Shown here piece by piece: positions 17,514-24,779 of a stretch of DNA of 40,209 nt (positions are counted from its first letter, which is position 1; every line of letters starts with the position of its first letter). The position numbers were made by a program, and so were the translations under genes. A model generated the notes under the pieces. The model made no database searches. It worked only from the letters and a program-made list of their open reading frames with translations, and had not been told where the DNA came from. The DNA comes from Lentisphaerota bacterium. GTDB taxonomy: Bacteria; Verrucomicrobiota; Kiritimatiellia; JAAZAB01. The stretch lies in NCBI GenBank assembly GCA_016188985.1, contig JACPGM010000047.1, positions 1 through 40,209 of the forward strand, written 5' to 3'.

Positions 17514-17571
17514 GTCAAGAAAAGAGGACCGTTTCCGGCCCGGCCGGCCATTGGTAAAGGAGGCTGTCACC

Positions 17572-17823
17572 ATGCATGAGTGGGGAATTACGCAGGACCT
17601 GTTGAGCGAAGTTCAAAAACGCGTCGCGGAAAACCGGCTGGGCAAAGTAACCTTGATCCGGATTGATCTGGGCACGCGCGCCGGCTTGAGCGCGGCGGCG
17701 CTCAAGACCTGCTTCTCGGCGCTGACCCGGGACACCATTCTGGACCAAACCAGGTTGCAGATAAAAAAAACGCCCGGCGCTGCCATTGTCATTAAGACCA
17801 TTACCGGCTCCCGGGCGGAATGA
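17572..17823 (+). CDS. hypA: HypA-like nickel-insertion protein lacking the zinc-finger domain
   Basis: The ATG at 17572 follows AAAGGAGG and gives 83 residues beginning MHEWGITQDLL. The MHE start is the HypA nickel site (N-terminus, His2, Glu3), and KVTLIRIDLGTRAGLSAAALKTCFSALT matches the HypA core pattern around its first strand and helix. Ordinary HypA is about 113 residues and carries two CxxC pairs binding zinc after the LQI strand. Here that part is absent: the sequence goes from TRLQIKKTPG straight into AAIVIKTITG, which resembles the final HypA strand. It therefore looks like a HypA with the zinc module excised. HypA hands nickel to the hydrogenase large subunit. It opens the operon with hydG, 15 bases before it. 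The assignment rests on the N-terminal half. Confidence 0.75.
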   Translation: MHEWGITQDLLSEVQKRVAENRLGKVTLIRIDLGTRAGLSAAALKTCFSALTRDTILDQTRLQIKKTPGAAIVIKTITGSRAE

Positions 17824-17838
17824 ACCTGAGGCCGCACG

Positions 17839-19230
17839 ATGACCATACCACCAGAACTACAGACTGATTTTCTGGCCGGGCTTCTGCGCCGGACCAGCCG
17901 GCCGGCGCCGGCAATCGCCGCGGCAATTATCCAAAAAGCGCGCGCCAAAAAGGGACTGGCGCTTGAGGAGGTCGGCCGGCTGCTCAACCTGTCCGCCGCC
18001 GCCGGAAAAGATTCGCAACTCACCGAGCAACTTTTCCAGACAGCCGCGCTCGTCAAGCGGGAGATTTATGGGCCGCGGCTGGTTCTGTTTGCGCCACTGT
18101 ATATCTCGGACTACTGCGTCAACGACTGCGCCTACTGCAATTTCCATACCCGCAACCGGGAGCTCGTCCGCCGCAAGCTCACCCTGAGCGAAGTCGCCGC
18201 GCAGACCAGGTTCCTGATCAACCAGGGGCATAAACGTCTGCTCCTGGAGTTCGGGGAAGATCCGGTCCACAACCCCATAGACTATATCGTCAAGGTCATC
18301 CGTCAAATCTATGCGGCGCGAACGCCCCGGGGCAATATCCGCCGGGTAAATGTCAATATCGCCGCCACGACGGCGGCCGACTACCGCAAGCTCAAAGCCG
18401 CCGGCATCGGCACTTACCAGCTCTTTCAGGAAACCTATCACCGGCCGACCTATGAGCAATTGCACCGCGGTCCCAAGGCGGATTACGAGCGCCAGATCGG
18501 CGCGGCGGGCCGGGCCTTTGCCGGCGGGATTGAAGACGTGGGTTTGGGCGCGCTTTTCGGGCTGTATGACTGGCGCTTTGAAGTGCTCGCGCTGGTGGCC
18601 CACAGCCAGTATCTGGAGCGCACCTACAAGGTCGGTCCCCATACGATTTCAGTTCCGCGCTTGCGCCCCGCGCCGACGGTTACTTATCGGGCGGCTTACC
18701 CGGTGAGCGATGACGATTTTCTGCGGTTGATTGCGATCCTCCGGCTGGCCTTGCCGTATGTGGGCATGATTATTTCCACGCGCGAGCGTCCGGAAATCCG
18801 CCGGCAAGCGTTCCAAATTGGCATCTCCCAGGCCAGCGCCGGCTCGGTTACCGTTACCGGCGGCTACGGCCGCCAAAGGCGGCAACCCCAGTTTGCCATT
18901 GCGGATGAAAGGCCGCTACAGGAAGTAATCCGCGCCGTCATGGCGGACAAACTGATCCCGAGTTTCTGCACCGCCTGTTACCGCCGCGGCCGGACGGGCG
19001 AGCGCTTCATGCAACTGGCCAAGCCTGGATCCATTCAACACCTCTGTCAGCCCAACGCCCTCCTGACCTTGGCCGAATATCTGGCCGATTTCACCACGGA
19101 CGGCCTGCGGGAAAAAGGATACCGGCTGATTGCAGCCGGCCTGCGGCAGATCACCGATGATGCGGTGCGTTCGGAGACCGAGCGGCGCCTGGCGCAAGTG
19201 CGTGCCGGGGCGCGGGATTTATATTTTTGA
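17839..19230 (+). CDS. hydG: HydG, tyrosine lyase making CO and cyanide on iron
   Basis: The 463-residue protein follows T. italicus-type HydG from end to end. It has the radical SAM motif CVNDCAYC (C93, C97, C100), then the lines FGEDPVHNPIDYIV, RRVNVNIAATT, GTYQLFQETYHRPTYEQLH and VGPHTISVPRLRP, with H268 at the position that holds the dangler iron. The C-terminal cluster cysteines are CTACYRRGRTGERFM (C377, C380) and HLCQPN (C403), and the protein ends in RDLYF as HydG does. ThiH lacks this last domain, so HydG is clear. The enzyme cleaves tyrosine to yield an Fe(CO)2(CN) cysteine synthon for [FeFe] hydrogenase. No [FeFe] hydrogenase, nor hydF, is in the window; it stands between hypA-like and hypC-hydE genes opposite a [NiFe] operon. 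Confidence 0.95.
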   Translation: MTIPPELQTDFLAGLLRRTSRPAPAIAAAIIQKARAKKGLALEEVGRLLNLSAAAGKDSQLTEQLFQTAALVKREIYGPRLVLFAPLYISDYCVNDCAYCNFHTRNRELVRRKLTLSEVAAQTRFLINQGHKRLLLEFGEDPVHNPIDYIVKVIRQIYAARTPRGNIRRVNVNIAATTAADYRKLKAAGIGTYQLFQETYHRPTYEQLHRGPKADYERQIGAAGRAFAGGIEDVGLGALFGLYDWRFEVLALVAHSQYLERTYKVGPHTISVPRLRPAPTVTYRAAYPVSDDDFLRLIAILRLALPYVGMIISTRERPEIRRQAFQIGISQASAGSVTVTGGYGRQRRQPQFAIADERPLQEVIRAVMADKLIPSFCTACYRRGRTGERFMQLAKPGSIQHLCQPNALLTLAEYLADFTTDGLREKGYRLIAAGLRQITDDAVRSETERRLAQVRAGARDLYF

Positions 19231-19416
19231 TCGTGACTGTTCAGGTCGTTAAGAAATGGAACTACGAAAAACGTGAAAGACGCAAAAAAGAAAAAGGAAA
19301 TTGAAAATTTCGTGTATTTGGCGCATTTCGTAGTTTCCACCTGCGGCGGATCCGCTAACGGCGGAAATTGTTTGTTCAGATAGCTGAGCAGTTATTTTTG
19401 ATCAAGGCCTTAACCA
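19231..19416. repeat. Repeat-filled gap between hydG and hypC-hydE
   Basis: GGAACTACGAAAAACG (19258 onward) has an inverted partner ending in TTTCGTAGTTTCC (about 19325-19338), making a roughly 80-bp hairpin element. It is followed by a copy of the GGCGGATCC palindrome family at 19334-19366. No gene is seen. The start of the element, ACTGTTCAGGT (about 19236-19246), recurs after the tpx stop codon. Confidence 0.55.
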
Positions 19417-20634
19417 ATGTGTTACGCCATTCCAGGGAAAGTAGTGGAACTCAACGGACGCCACGCCGTCATTGACTACTTCGGCGAACGCCGCCAGGCC
19501 TATACCGACCTCACCCGCCCCTCTCCGGGCGACTATGTCTATGCCCAGGGCGGGTTCGTAATTCAAACCGTGCCGGCCCAGGAAGCCTTGGCAATTCTGG
19601 CTGACTGGCAGGAACTTTTTTTCCGGCTCCAGCAAACCGATCAAAAATTGGCCCAAAGGAAGCGCACGCTTCATGAGCAGGCCAACGCCGTCCGCCAGCA
19701 ATTTCAGGGCAACTCCTGTTGCGTTCACGGCATTCTGGAGTTCTCCAACTACTGCCGGAATAACTGCCTCTACTGCGGCATCCGCAAGGACAACCGCAAG
19801 TTACAACGCTATCGCATGAGCGAACAAGAAATCCTGCAAGCCGTCGAATACGCCGTTAATCAATTGGGGTTCCGCGCGCTGGTCCTGCAGTCGGGCGAAG
19901 ATTTTTGGTACAGCGAGGCCAAACTCTGCCGGATCGTCAGGGAAATCCGCGCGCGCTTTTCTGTGCTCATTTTTTTGTCGCTGGGCGAGCGGCCGCGCGC
20001 GACCTACCACAAGTTATATGAGGCCGGCGCCCGTGGCGCTTTGATCCGGTTCGAGACCAGCGACGCGGAGCAGTATAAAAAAATCAAGCCGGAATCCACC
20101 CTGGCCGACCGTCTCGGGCTCATCAAAGACCTCCGCGATCTCGGCTATCTGATTATTTCCGGTTTCCTGATGGGCTTGCCGGACCCGACGGCGGGCGTGG
20201 CCCAAAGCGGGCCGCGGGGACAGAACGGCCGGAACGTTCTTGCCGACATCAAGCGGACGGCCGAATCGGGGGCCGAGATGTTTTCGTTCGGGCCGTTCAT
20301 TCCCCACCCGGAAACGCCCTTGGCCGCCGCCCGAGGGCCCCGGCTGGCCACCGTGCTTAACGCCATTGCCCAGGCCCGCTTGATGTATCCGACCGCCAAG
20401 ATTCTGGTAACTACGGCCTTGGAGACTTTGGATCCCGCGCAGGGCGCGCGGGCCGGCCTGATGGCCGGCGCCAATTCCCTGATGATCAATATCACTCCGC
20501 AAAAATACCGCCGCCTTTACGAGATTTATCCTAACCGCGCCGGCGTTGAGGATGACACGCCTAAGCGCATTGACAAGCTGCTCGAATTACTGCATGCCCT
20601 CGGCCGCGCCCCGACCGATATCGGGGTTTCTTAG
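19417..20634 (+). CDS. hydE: HypC-HydE fusion protein
   Basis: This 405-residue protein joins two maturation factors. Residues 1-66 are HypC: MCYAIPGKVVEL with the essential Cys2, HAVIDYFGERRQAY, GDYVYAQGGFVIQ and EALAILADW; the usual HypC histidine in VHAG is replaced by Gln44. From about residue 85 it is HydE: ILEFSNYCRNNCLYCGIR with C113, C117 and C120, then YRMSEQEIL, LVLQSGEDFWY, FLSLGERP, MGLPDPT, FGPFIPHPETPLA, TTALETLDP, and GANSLMINITP. The HydE radical SAM enzyme processes the HydG iron synthon for [FeFe] hydrogenase; HypC carries Fe(CO)(CN)2 to [NiFe] large subunits. Covalent joining suggests the synthon is handed directly to HypC and then to MvhA. An AAGG stands 9 bases before the ATG. 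The first ~35 residues of normal HydE are replaced by HypC. Confidence 0.92.
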   Translation: MCYAIPGKVVELNGRHAVIDYFGERRQAYTDLTRPSPGDYVYAQGGFVIQTVPAQEALAILADWQELFFRLQQTDQKLAQRKRTLHEQANAVRQQFQGNSCCVHGILEFSNYCRNNCLYCGIRKDNRKLQRYRMSEQEILQAVEYAVNQLGFRALVLQSGEDFWYSEAKLCRIVREIRARFSVLIFLSLGERPRATYHKLYEAGARGALIRFETSDAEQYKKIKPESTLADRLGLIKDLRDLGYLIISGFLMGLPDPTAGVAQSGPRGQNGRNVLADIKRTAESGAEMFSFGPFIPHPETPLAAARGPRLATVLNAIAQARLMYPTAKILVTTALETLDPAQGARAGLMAGANSLMINITPQKYRRLYEIYPNRAGVEDDTPKRIDKLLELLHALGRAPTDIGVS

Positions 20635-20784
20635 CCCAACAGCAGATTTGCTTCCCGGCCGAAGTCGCCACTCTCCCATGATCAGTTCTTTTTCATTTGC
20701 ATATTCCCTGAGAAAAACGTAAACATTAAGCAGCGCTATCGCCAATAAGAACTGGACTCGCTAAGCTGAGCTTGGGACCGCAAT

Positions 20785-21915
20785 ATGGCCGTGGGCAAAA
20801 ACCTTAACACTCCCAGCGCCGTGCAGGCGCCTGGGCCGGAGCCAACGCCTGGTCAGCCCAGCAGCGCCAGCGCGCTTAATCACCCGTCGCTGCAGAAGCT
20901 TGACGAGCTTTCGCGCCAGTTGCTTGACATCGGTCTGGCCGTAGTCTTGCCGCACGCCAAGGGCTGGGAACACCTCTGGCTGAGCGGCAACGGGCCCTGG
21001 GCGCCCTATTGCCGGCTTTTCCTGCGCCATGCGGAAGGCGCCAAACAATGCAAGATGTGCCATATCCTCATGGCCGTTGCCGCCTGCACTCAAGGCATCC
21101 GCGAGCACCGTTGTCACACGGGCGCCTCGGTGCTCGTAGCGCCGGTTCAGCAGCCTCATGGTGAAGCCGCGGCGGTCTTGAGTAATTGTGTTTTTTTTAC
21201 CGGCAAGCGCGCCAACATCTGGCCCGAAACACGGGAACGCGGAAAAAAACTCGGCCTGGACCTGAAGAAGTTGCGCAAAGAGTTTCTGGCCTTGCCGGAA
21301 CCGACCGCCGAAAAAAAAGCGCTTGCCCATCTTATCCTGGAAACGGCCGCTCAGATGGCCGCGGAACTTTCCCGCCGGCGCCTGCTGGAACAGGAGTTGA
21401 ACAAACTGCGCAATCGCGTACAAGGCAAGGAGTTCAATCCCTCGGCGGTCGAACGCATCCTCAACACGGCCATGAAAATGCCATCGAATCACAAACCGGC
21501 CACGGCCCCGCCTGCCCGCCATAGCTCGCAGAGCGACGGCGGGCGGCACGGCGCGGCGCACGGCGCGCCGGAACCAGATTCCAACGGAAAAACTCCGCCG
21601 GCCATCGTCAAAGTGGTAAAAAACCTGGTGAACCATCGGCCGGATCTTAACTTCTGCGTAACCGAAATTGCGCGGGCCGCGCGCCTTTCCCCAAATTATT
21701 TCTCGGCCTTATTTCGCCGCTATGCCGACGAAAGATTCTCGGATTTCCTTCTCAACCGCCGGATTGAACTGGCCCAGAAATATCTGCGCGACAAAACCTT
21801 GAACGTCAGCGAGGTGGCCTTCAAGGTGGGTTTTGACGACCCCGGTTATTTTATCAGACGTTTCAAGCGCCGCGTGGGCCTGACGCCCGGAGCATGGCGC
21901 AGCCGCCTGGCGTAG
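20785..21915 (+). CDS. AraC-family regulator with PocR-type sensor domain
   Basis: The 376-residue protein has an N-terminal PocR-like domain (about 35-145) with YCRLFLRHAEGAKQCKMCHILMA shortened here to its Cys-x2-Cys-His motif, then REHRCHTG, a cysteine and histidine set usual for this sensor. A helical linker (about 180-215) and a low-complexity, Ala/His/Pro-rich stretch follow. The C-terminal AraC DNA-binding domain (about 275-376) has LNFCVTEIARAARLSPNYFS and VSEVAFKVGFDDPGYFIRRF. PocR-type domains sense small metabolites or, with their cysteines, possibly metals or redox state. It stands between the hydrogenase-maturation genes and the peptide-prenyl block and could control either. No strong ribosome-binding site is seen before its ATG. 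Confidence 0.88.
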   Translation: MAVGKNLNTPSAVQAPGPEPTPGQPSSASALNHPSLQKLDELSRQLLDIGLAVVLPHAKGWEHLWLSGNGPWAPYCRLFLRHAEGAKQCKMCHILMAVAACTQGIREHRCHTGASVLVAPVQQPHGEAAAVLSNCVFFTGKRANIWPETRERGKKLGLDLKKLRKEFLALPEPTAEKKALAHLILETAAQMAAELSRRRLLEQELNKLRNRVQGKEFNPSAVERILNTAMKMPSNHKPATAPPARHSSQSDGGRHGAAHGAPEPDSNGKTPPAIVKVVKNLVNHRPDLNFCVTEIARAARLSPNYFSALFRRYADERFSDFLLNRRIELAQKYLRDKTLNVSEVAFKVGFDDPGYFIRRFKRRVGLTPGAWRSRLA

Positions 21916-22035
21916 ATAGAAACGGACGGCGCGGACGGAGCCGCGCCCTCCCTGCTGATGAATTGCTTGGAGGGCGGACCTCCGTGTCCGCCGCGCTTGG
22001 AAGCATTATTACCCACTACGAATCGAAAGAACCAC

Positions 22036-22935
22036 ATGAGCAATAAATCCTTTGAGCTGCGGCTGAACGACGTGCGCGGGGTAATGCTCAATAGCCTGCG
22101 CCCTACAGCGCTTGGAGCGCTGAGCGCGGAGCTGCGGGGGGTCTTAAGCGCCGGCAAAATGTTGCGCGCGCGCCTGATTCTGCGTCTGGGCCCGGCCACT
22201 GGCCTGAACGCCGGCACGCAGGTCCTCACCGCCGCGGCCGTCGAAATGATCCATGCCGCCAGCCTGCTGCACGATGATGTCATTGACGGCTCCGAACTGC
22301 GGCGCGGGGCGCCGTCCTTTTGGATAACGCGCGGCGTCTCGGGCGCCATCCTCCTGGGCGACTTGCTGGTCTGTCGCACTTTCCGGGAGCTCAATGCCAA
22401 CTGCCCCCAACTGGTCAGCCCCCTGTTGCGCTTCATGGAAGAAATGTGCGACGCCGAAACCGAACAGGAATTGCTGCTGCGCAACACCGCGCCGGACTGG
22501 CCCAAATGCGTAAACCTGGCCCGGCGCAAGACCGGCTCGCTCTTTGCCTTCGCCGGCTATGCCTGCGGCCAGAACGACGCTGAGCTTTGCGAAGCGCTTC
22601 AGGAAGCCGGCTATGTCATCGGCACCGCCTATCAGTTAGCGGATGATGTTTTAGACGCCACCGGCGACCCCGCGGCGGCCGATAAAACATTGGGCACCGA
22701 TGCGCTGAACGGCAAATTGACCGCGGTCTCCGCCTGGGCCGGACCGAGCTCGGCCAGGGAAACGCGCCCGGCCAACCTGGGCCGTTATGTGGGCCAACTG
22801 TGCGCCGGCACCGGAAAGACGTTAAGGCCGTGGCCAACGGTTGAGGAAGCCTGGAACGAATATATGGCGCTGGACATGTTGCCGGCGATAGCTGCCATGA
22901 CCGAACTGCTCCCGGCCGCGGAGGCCGTAAAGTGA
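22036..22935 (+). CDS. Polyprenyl diphosphate synthase (trans-isoprenyl)
   Basis: The start is taken at the ATG at 22036 since the 26 upstream codons are repeat-like sequence. The 299-residue protein has the GKMLRARL substrate motif (about 40), the first aspartate-rich motif LLHDDVID (D80, D81, D84) followed by GSELRRGAPSFW, and the second, YQLADDVLDATGD (about 203-207). Both motifs are complete, so it should elongate allylic diphosphates with IPP. Residues just before the first motif (MIHAASLL) have no bulky block, which points to a long-chain product such as those used for quinone tails. At 299 residues it is a little short. The likely client is the UbiA-type prenyltransferase at 26372. IPP would come from the MEP pathway (ispF at 28619). 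Confidence 0.88.
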   Translation: MSNKSFELRLNDVRGVMLNSLRPTALGALSAELRGVLSAGKMLRARLILRLGPATGLNAGTQVLTAAAVEMIHAASLLHDDVIDGSELRRGAPSFWITRGVSGAILLGDLLVCRTFRELNANCPQLVSPLLRFMEEMCDAETEQELLLRNTAPDWPKCVNLARRKTGSLFAFAGYACGQNDAELCEALQEAGYVIGTAYQLADDVLDATGDPAAADKTLGTDALNGKLTAVSAWAGPSSARETRPANLGRYVGQLCAGTGKTLRPWPTVEEAWNEYMALDMLPAIAAMTELLPAAEAVK

Positions 22936-22971
22936 CACTCTACCACATGAACGCCGCGTGACCTGCCCGCA

Positions 22972-23007
22972 GTCGCTACGCTCCAACGTTGCGCGGGGGG
23001 GGGGGGG
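22972..23007. repeat. Degenerate CCTGCCCGC repeat ending in a run of 13 G
   Basis: The gap before the sensor kinase begins with CCTGCCCGCAGTCGCTACGC, a variant of the CCTGCCCGC repeat, and ends in thirteen consecutive G (22995-23007), 27 bases before the kinase ATG. Such a homopolymer is prone to slippage and also to assembly error. Confidence 0.6.
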
Positions 23008-23034
23008 CATGCGGCCTACAGAAATTGCCAACCC

Positions 23035-24501
23035 ATGAGCACGCTTGAATTGACCCCACCCGCTAAGTCCGCGCCAGAGCAACCCTTGCAAGCGGGCGGG
23101 CCTGCCCGCAATGCTTCCCGATTCTATCGGGATGCGGGCGGGTTCGACGCCGCCGTTTTCGTGAATAACGCCAAGTGGTTCATTCGCATCCGCTGGCTGG
23201 CGGTAGGCGTGCTGGCGCTCACGGGAGTTCTGGGCACTCTGTTTCCCGCTACCATCACGGAGCTTGGTTTCGTGCCGCCCATCCGATGGCCCTGGGCCTT
23301 GGCCGTAATCCTGGCCGGAGCCAATTTATGTTTCTGGATCCTGGCGCGAAAACTAAATGAAGCTGCGGAACTGCGCCTGGCCGAAAACAACATCTGGCTG
23401 CAGATCCTGGTAGACCTGGCGATTGTCACCCTTCTGGTTCATATCGTCGGCAGCACTACAACTTTCATCTCTTTCATTTACCTGCTGCACGTCGTGCTGG
23501 CCTGCGTCTTCTTTTCCATCCGGCAAAGCCTGCTGGTTACCATGCTGGCGGCGAATGCTTATCTGTTGTGCGTGGTCCTGGAATTGACCGGCGTCTGGCC
23601 AGCCGGCGGCGTTCTCCTGCACGCCGAATATCCCCATGCGCCGATCATGCTGGATATTGCCTTTGCCGCCTCGGCGGTGTTTATCTGGCTGGTCGTCTGG
23701 TATCTCGTTTCGCACCTGGCCGAAACCCTGCGCCGGCGCGATCGGCAACTCAGCCTGGCCAATGCAGCGCTTAAGGCTGCTGACCAGGAAAAAAACCTTC
23801 AGGTACTGCGCACCACCCACGACCTCAAGGCGCCGTTTTCCGGAATTGAAAGCAACATCCATATACTAAGATTCCAGCACTGGGACGCGCTGCCGCCGGC
23901 GGCTCGCGCCATCCTGGAGAACATCGAAACCCGCGCCCAGGTCTTGCGCGAACGTATTCGCGATATTTTCATTCTGGGCGAACTGCGCTCCCAGGCGCCC
24001 GGCGCCGACTCCGATAGCCAAACCGACCTGCAGGCCGTCATCAAGACAGTGATTGAAGACTTGGCCGATAAAGCGCAGAGCCGCACGATCGAGTTGCGCG
24101 TTGCCGTGCCGGCCATTGCCGTCAAGGTCAGTCCCAAACCACTAACCATGCTTTTTGCCAATGTGATTGCCAACGCCATTATTTACTCCCACCCCGGCGG
24201 CGAGGTCGAGGTCTCCGCCCAAGATGACGCCGCGGCCGTCACGGTTCAAGTCCGCGACCACGGCATTGGCATCCGCGACGAGGAACTGCCCCATATTTTC
24301 GAGGAGTATTACCGGACCAGGGAAGCCGCCGAGTTTAACAGCCTGTCCACCGGCTTAGGCCTGGCTATCGTCAAGGAAATAGCGCAAAAATGGGACCTTA
24401 CTTTGCGCGTTGAGAGCAGCTTAGGTCAGGGCACCATCTTCGCCGTGGTCTTGCCGCGCGCGAGTGCAACCACGGCCCAGGAGCTTAACAGTCGCGCGTA
24501 A
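23035..24501 (+). CDS. Six-helix membrane sensor histidine kinase (RegB-like layout)
   Basis: The 488-residue protein has six hydrophobic helices (about 48-70, 86-104, 120-137, 143-162, 166-185 and 204-228), then a short coiled linker and a kinase module. The H-box is TTHDLKAPFSGI with H262, the N-box NVIANAIIYS, the G1 box DHGIGIRDEE, and the G2 box STGLGLAIVKEIA. Six helices followed directly by the kinase resemble RegB/PrrB, which senses the quinone pool, but the GGxxNPF quinone motif appears only as GSTTTF. Location among prenyl and quinone-like genes fits a redox or quinone sensor. No response regulator is adjacent; the free receiver at 2713 is one candidate. Residues about 20-36 are encoded by a palindromic repeat, so the start may truly be the GTG at 23161. 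Confidence 0.85.
   Translation: MSTLELTPPAKSAPEQPLQAGGPARNASRFYRDAGGFDAAVFVNNAKWFIRIRWLAVGVLALTGVLGTLFPATITELGFVPPIRWPWALAVILAGANLCFWILARKLNEAAELRLAENNIWLQILVDLAIVTLLVHIVGSTTTFISFIYLLHVVLACVFFSIRQSLLVTMLAANAYLLCVVLELTGVWPAGGVLLHAEYPHAPIMLDIAFAASAVFIWLVVWYLVSHLAETLRRRDRQLSLANAALKAADQEKNLQVLRTTHDLKAPFSGIESNIHILRFQHWDALPPAARAILENIETRAQVLRERIRDIFILGELRSQAPGADSDSQTDLQAVIKTVIEDLADKAQSRTIELRVAVPAIAVKVSPKPLTMLFANVIANAIIYSHPGGEVEVSAQDDAAAVTVQVRDHGIGIRDEELPHIFEEYYRTREAAEFNSLSTGLGLAIVKEIAQKWDLTLRVESSLGQGTIFAVVLPRASATTAQELNSRA
23093..23142. repeat. Palindromic repeat within the start of the sensor kinase gene
   Basis: The stretch CGGGCCTGCCCGCAATGC and its mirrored half GATGCGGGCGGG, with an inner CCCGATTCTATCGGG hairpin (23117-23131), is related to the 36-bp repeat at 7857 and 35919. 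It lies in frame at codons 20-36, in the cytoplasmic leader before the first membrane helix. Confidence 0.65.
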
Positions 24502-24632
24502 TGACCGATTTGTTACATTTTTTTTACATTTTTTTGTATTGCTCTCTACGGGAACACACGCTAAATTGCGGCGCGTGGTTTGGGAAACAATAAAAGGTTG
24601 AGTAGTGTTCACTTAATAAGTGGAGGTGTGTG

Positions 24633-24779
24633 ATGGCTGCTGCGCAGGAAGTAAAACTGACCAAGAAAAGTCCCGCCAAGGGCGCATGCGGTAAAGAAAC
24701 CAAGCGGAAATGGGAAAAGCCCACCTGGCAGGATGTCTCCGGCGGCGTAATGGCCCAGCCGTATATCCGGTTCACTTGA
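24633..24779 (+). CDS. PqqA-like ribosomal precursor peptide (48 residues)
   Basis: An ATG at 24633 stands 6 bases after a good GGAGG (24622-24626). The first half is lysine-rich and polar with one cysteine (C19). The last 22 residues begin KWEKPTWQDVSGG and end PYIRFT. They line up without gaps with PqqA as I remember it from Klebsiella: W27, K29, P30, D34, G38, Y44 and I45 match, and the C-termini coincide. The glutamate that PqqE links to tyrosine is Met40 here. A Gly-Gly (37-38) could be a leader-cleavage point, leaving ten residues with Tyr44. The next genes encode a PqqD-like recognition protein and a radical SAM enzyme, so a modified peptide is likely. The final product is unknown. Confidence 0.72.
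   Translation: MAAAQEVKLTKKSPAKGACGKETKRKWEKPTWQDVSGGVMAQPYIRFT

Noticed and set aside
17839-19230. Assignment of the radical SAM gene as ThiH (thiamine synthesis)
   Set aside because: The C-terminal CTACYRRGRTG and HLCQPN cluster site and the dangler-iron histidine are present, which are HydG and not ThiH traits.
19417-20634. Assignment of the second radical SAM domain as PylB or BioB
   Set aside because: FGPFIPHPETPLA and GANSLMINITP fit HydE better, and no pyrrolysine or biotin genes are nearby. PylB-like identity is not fully excluded by eye.
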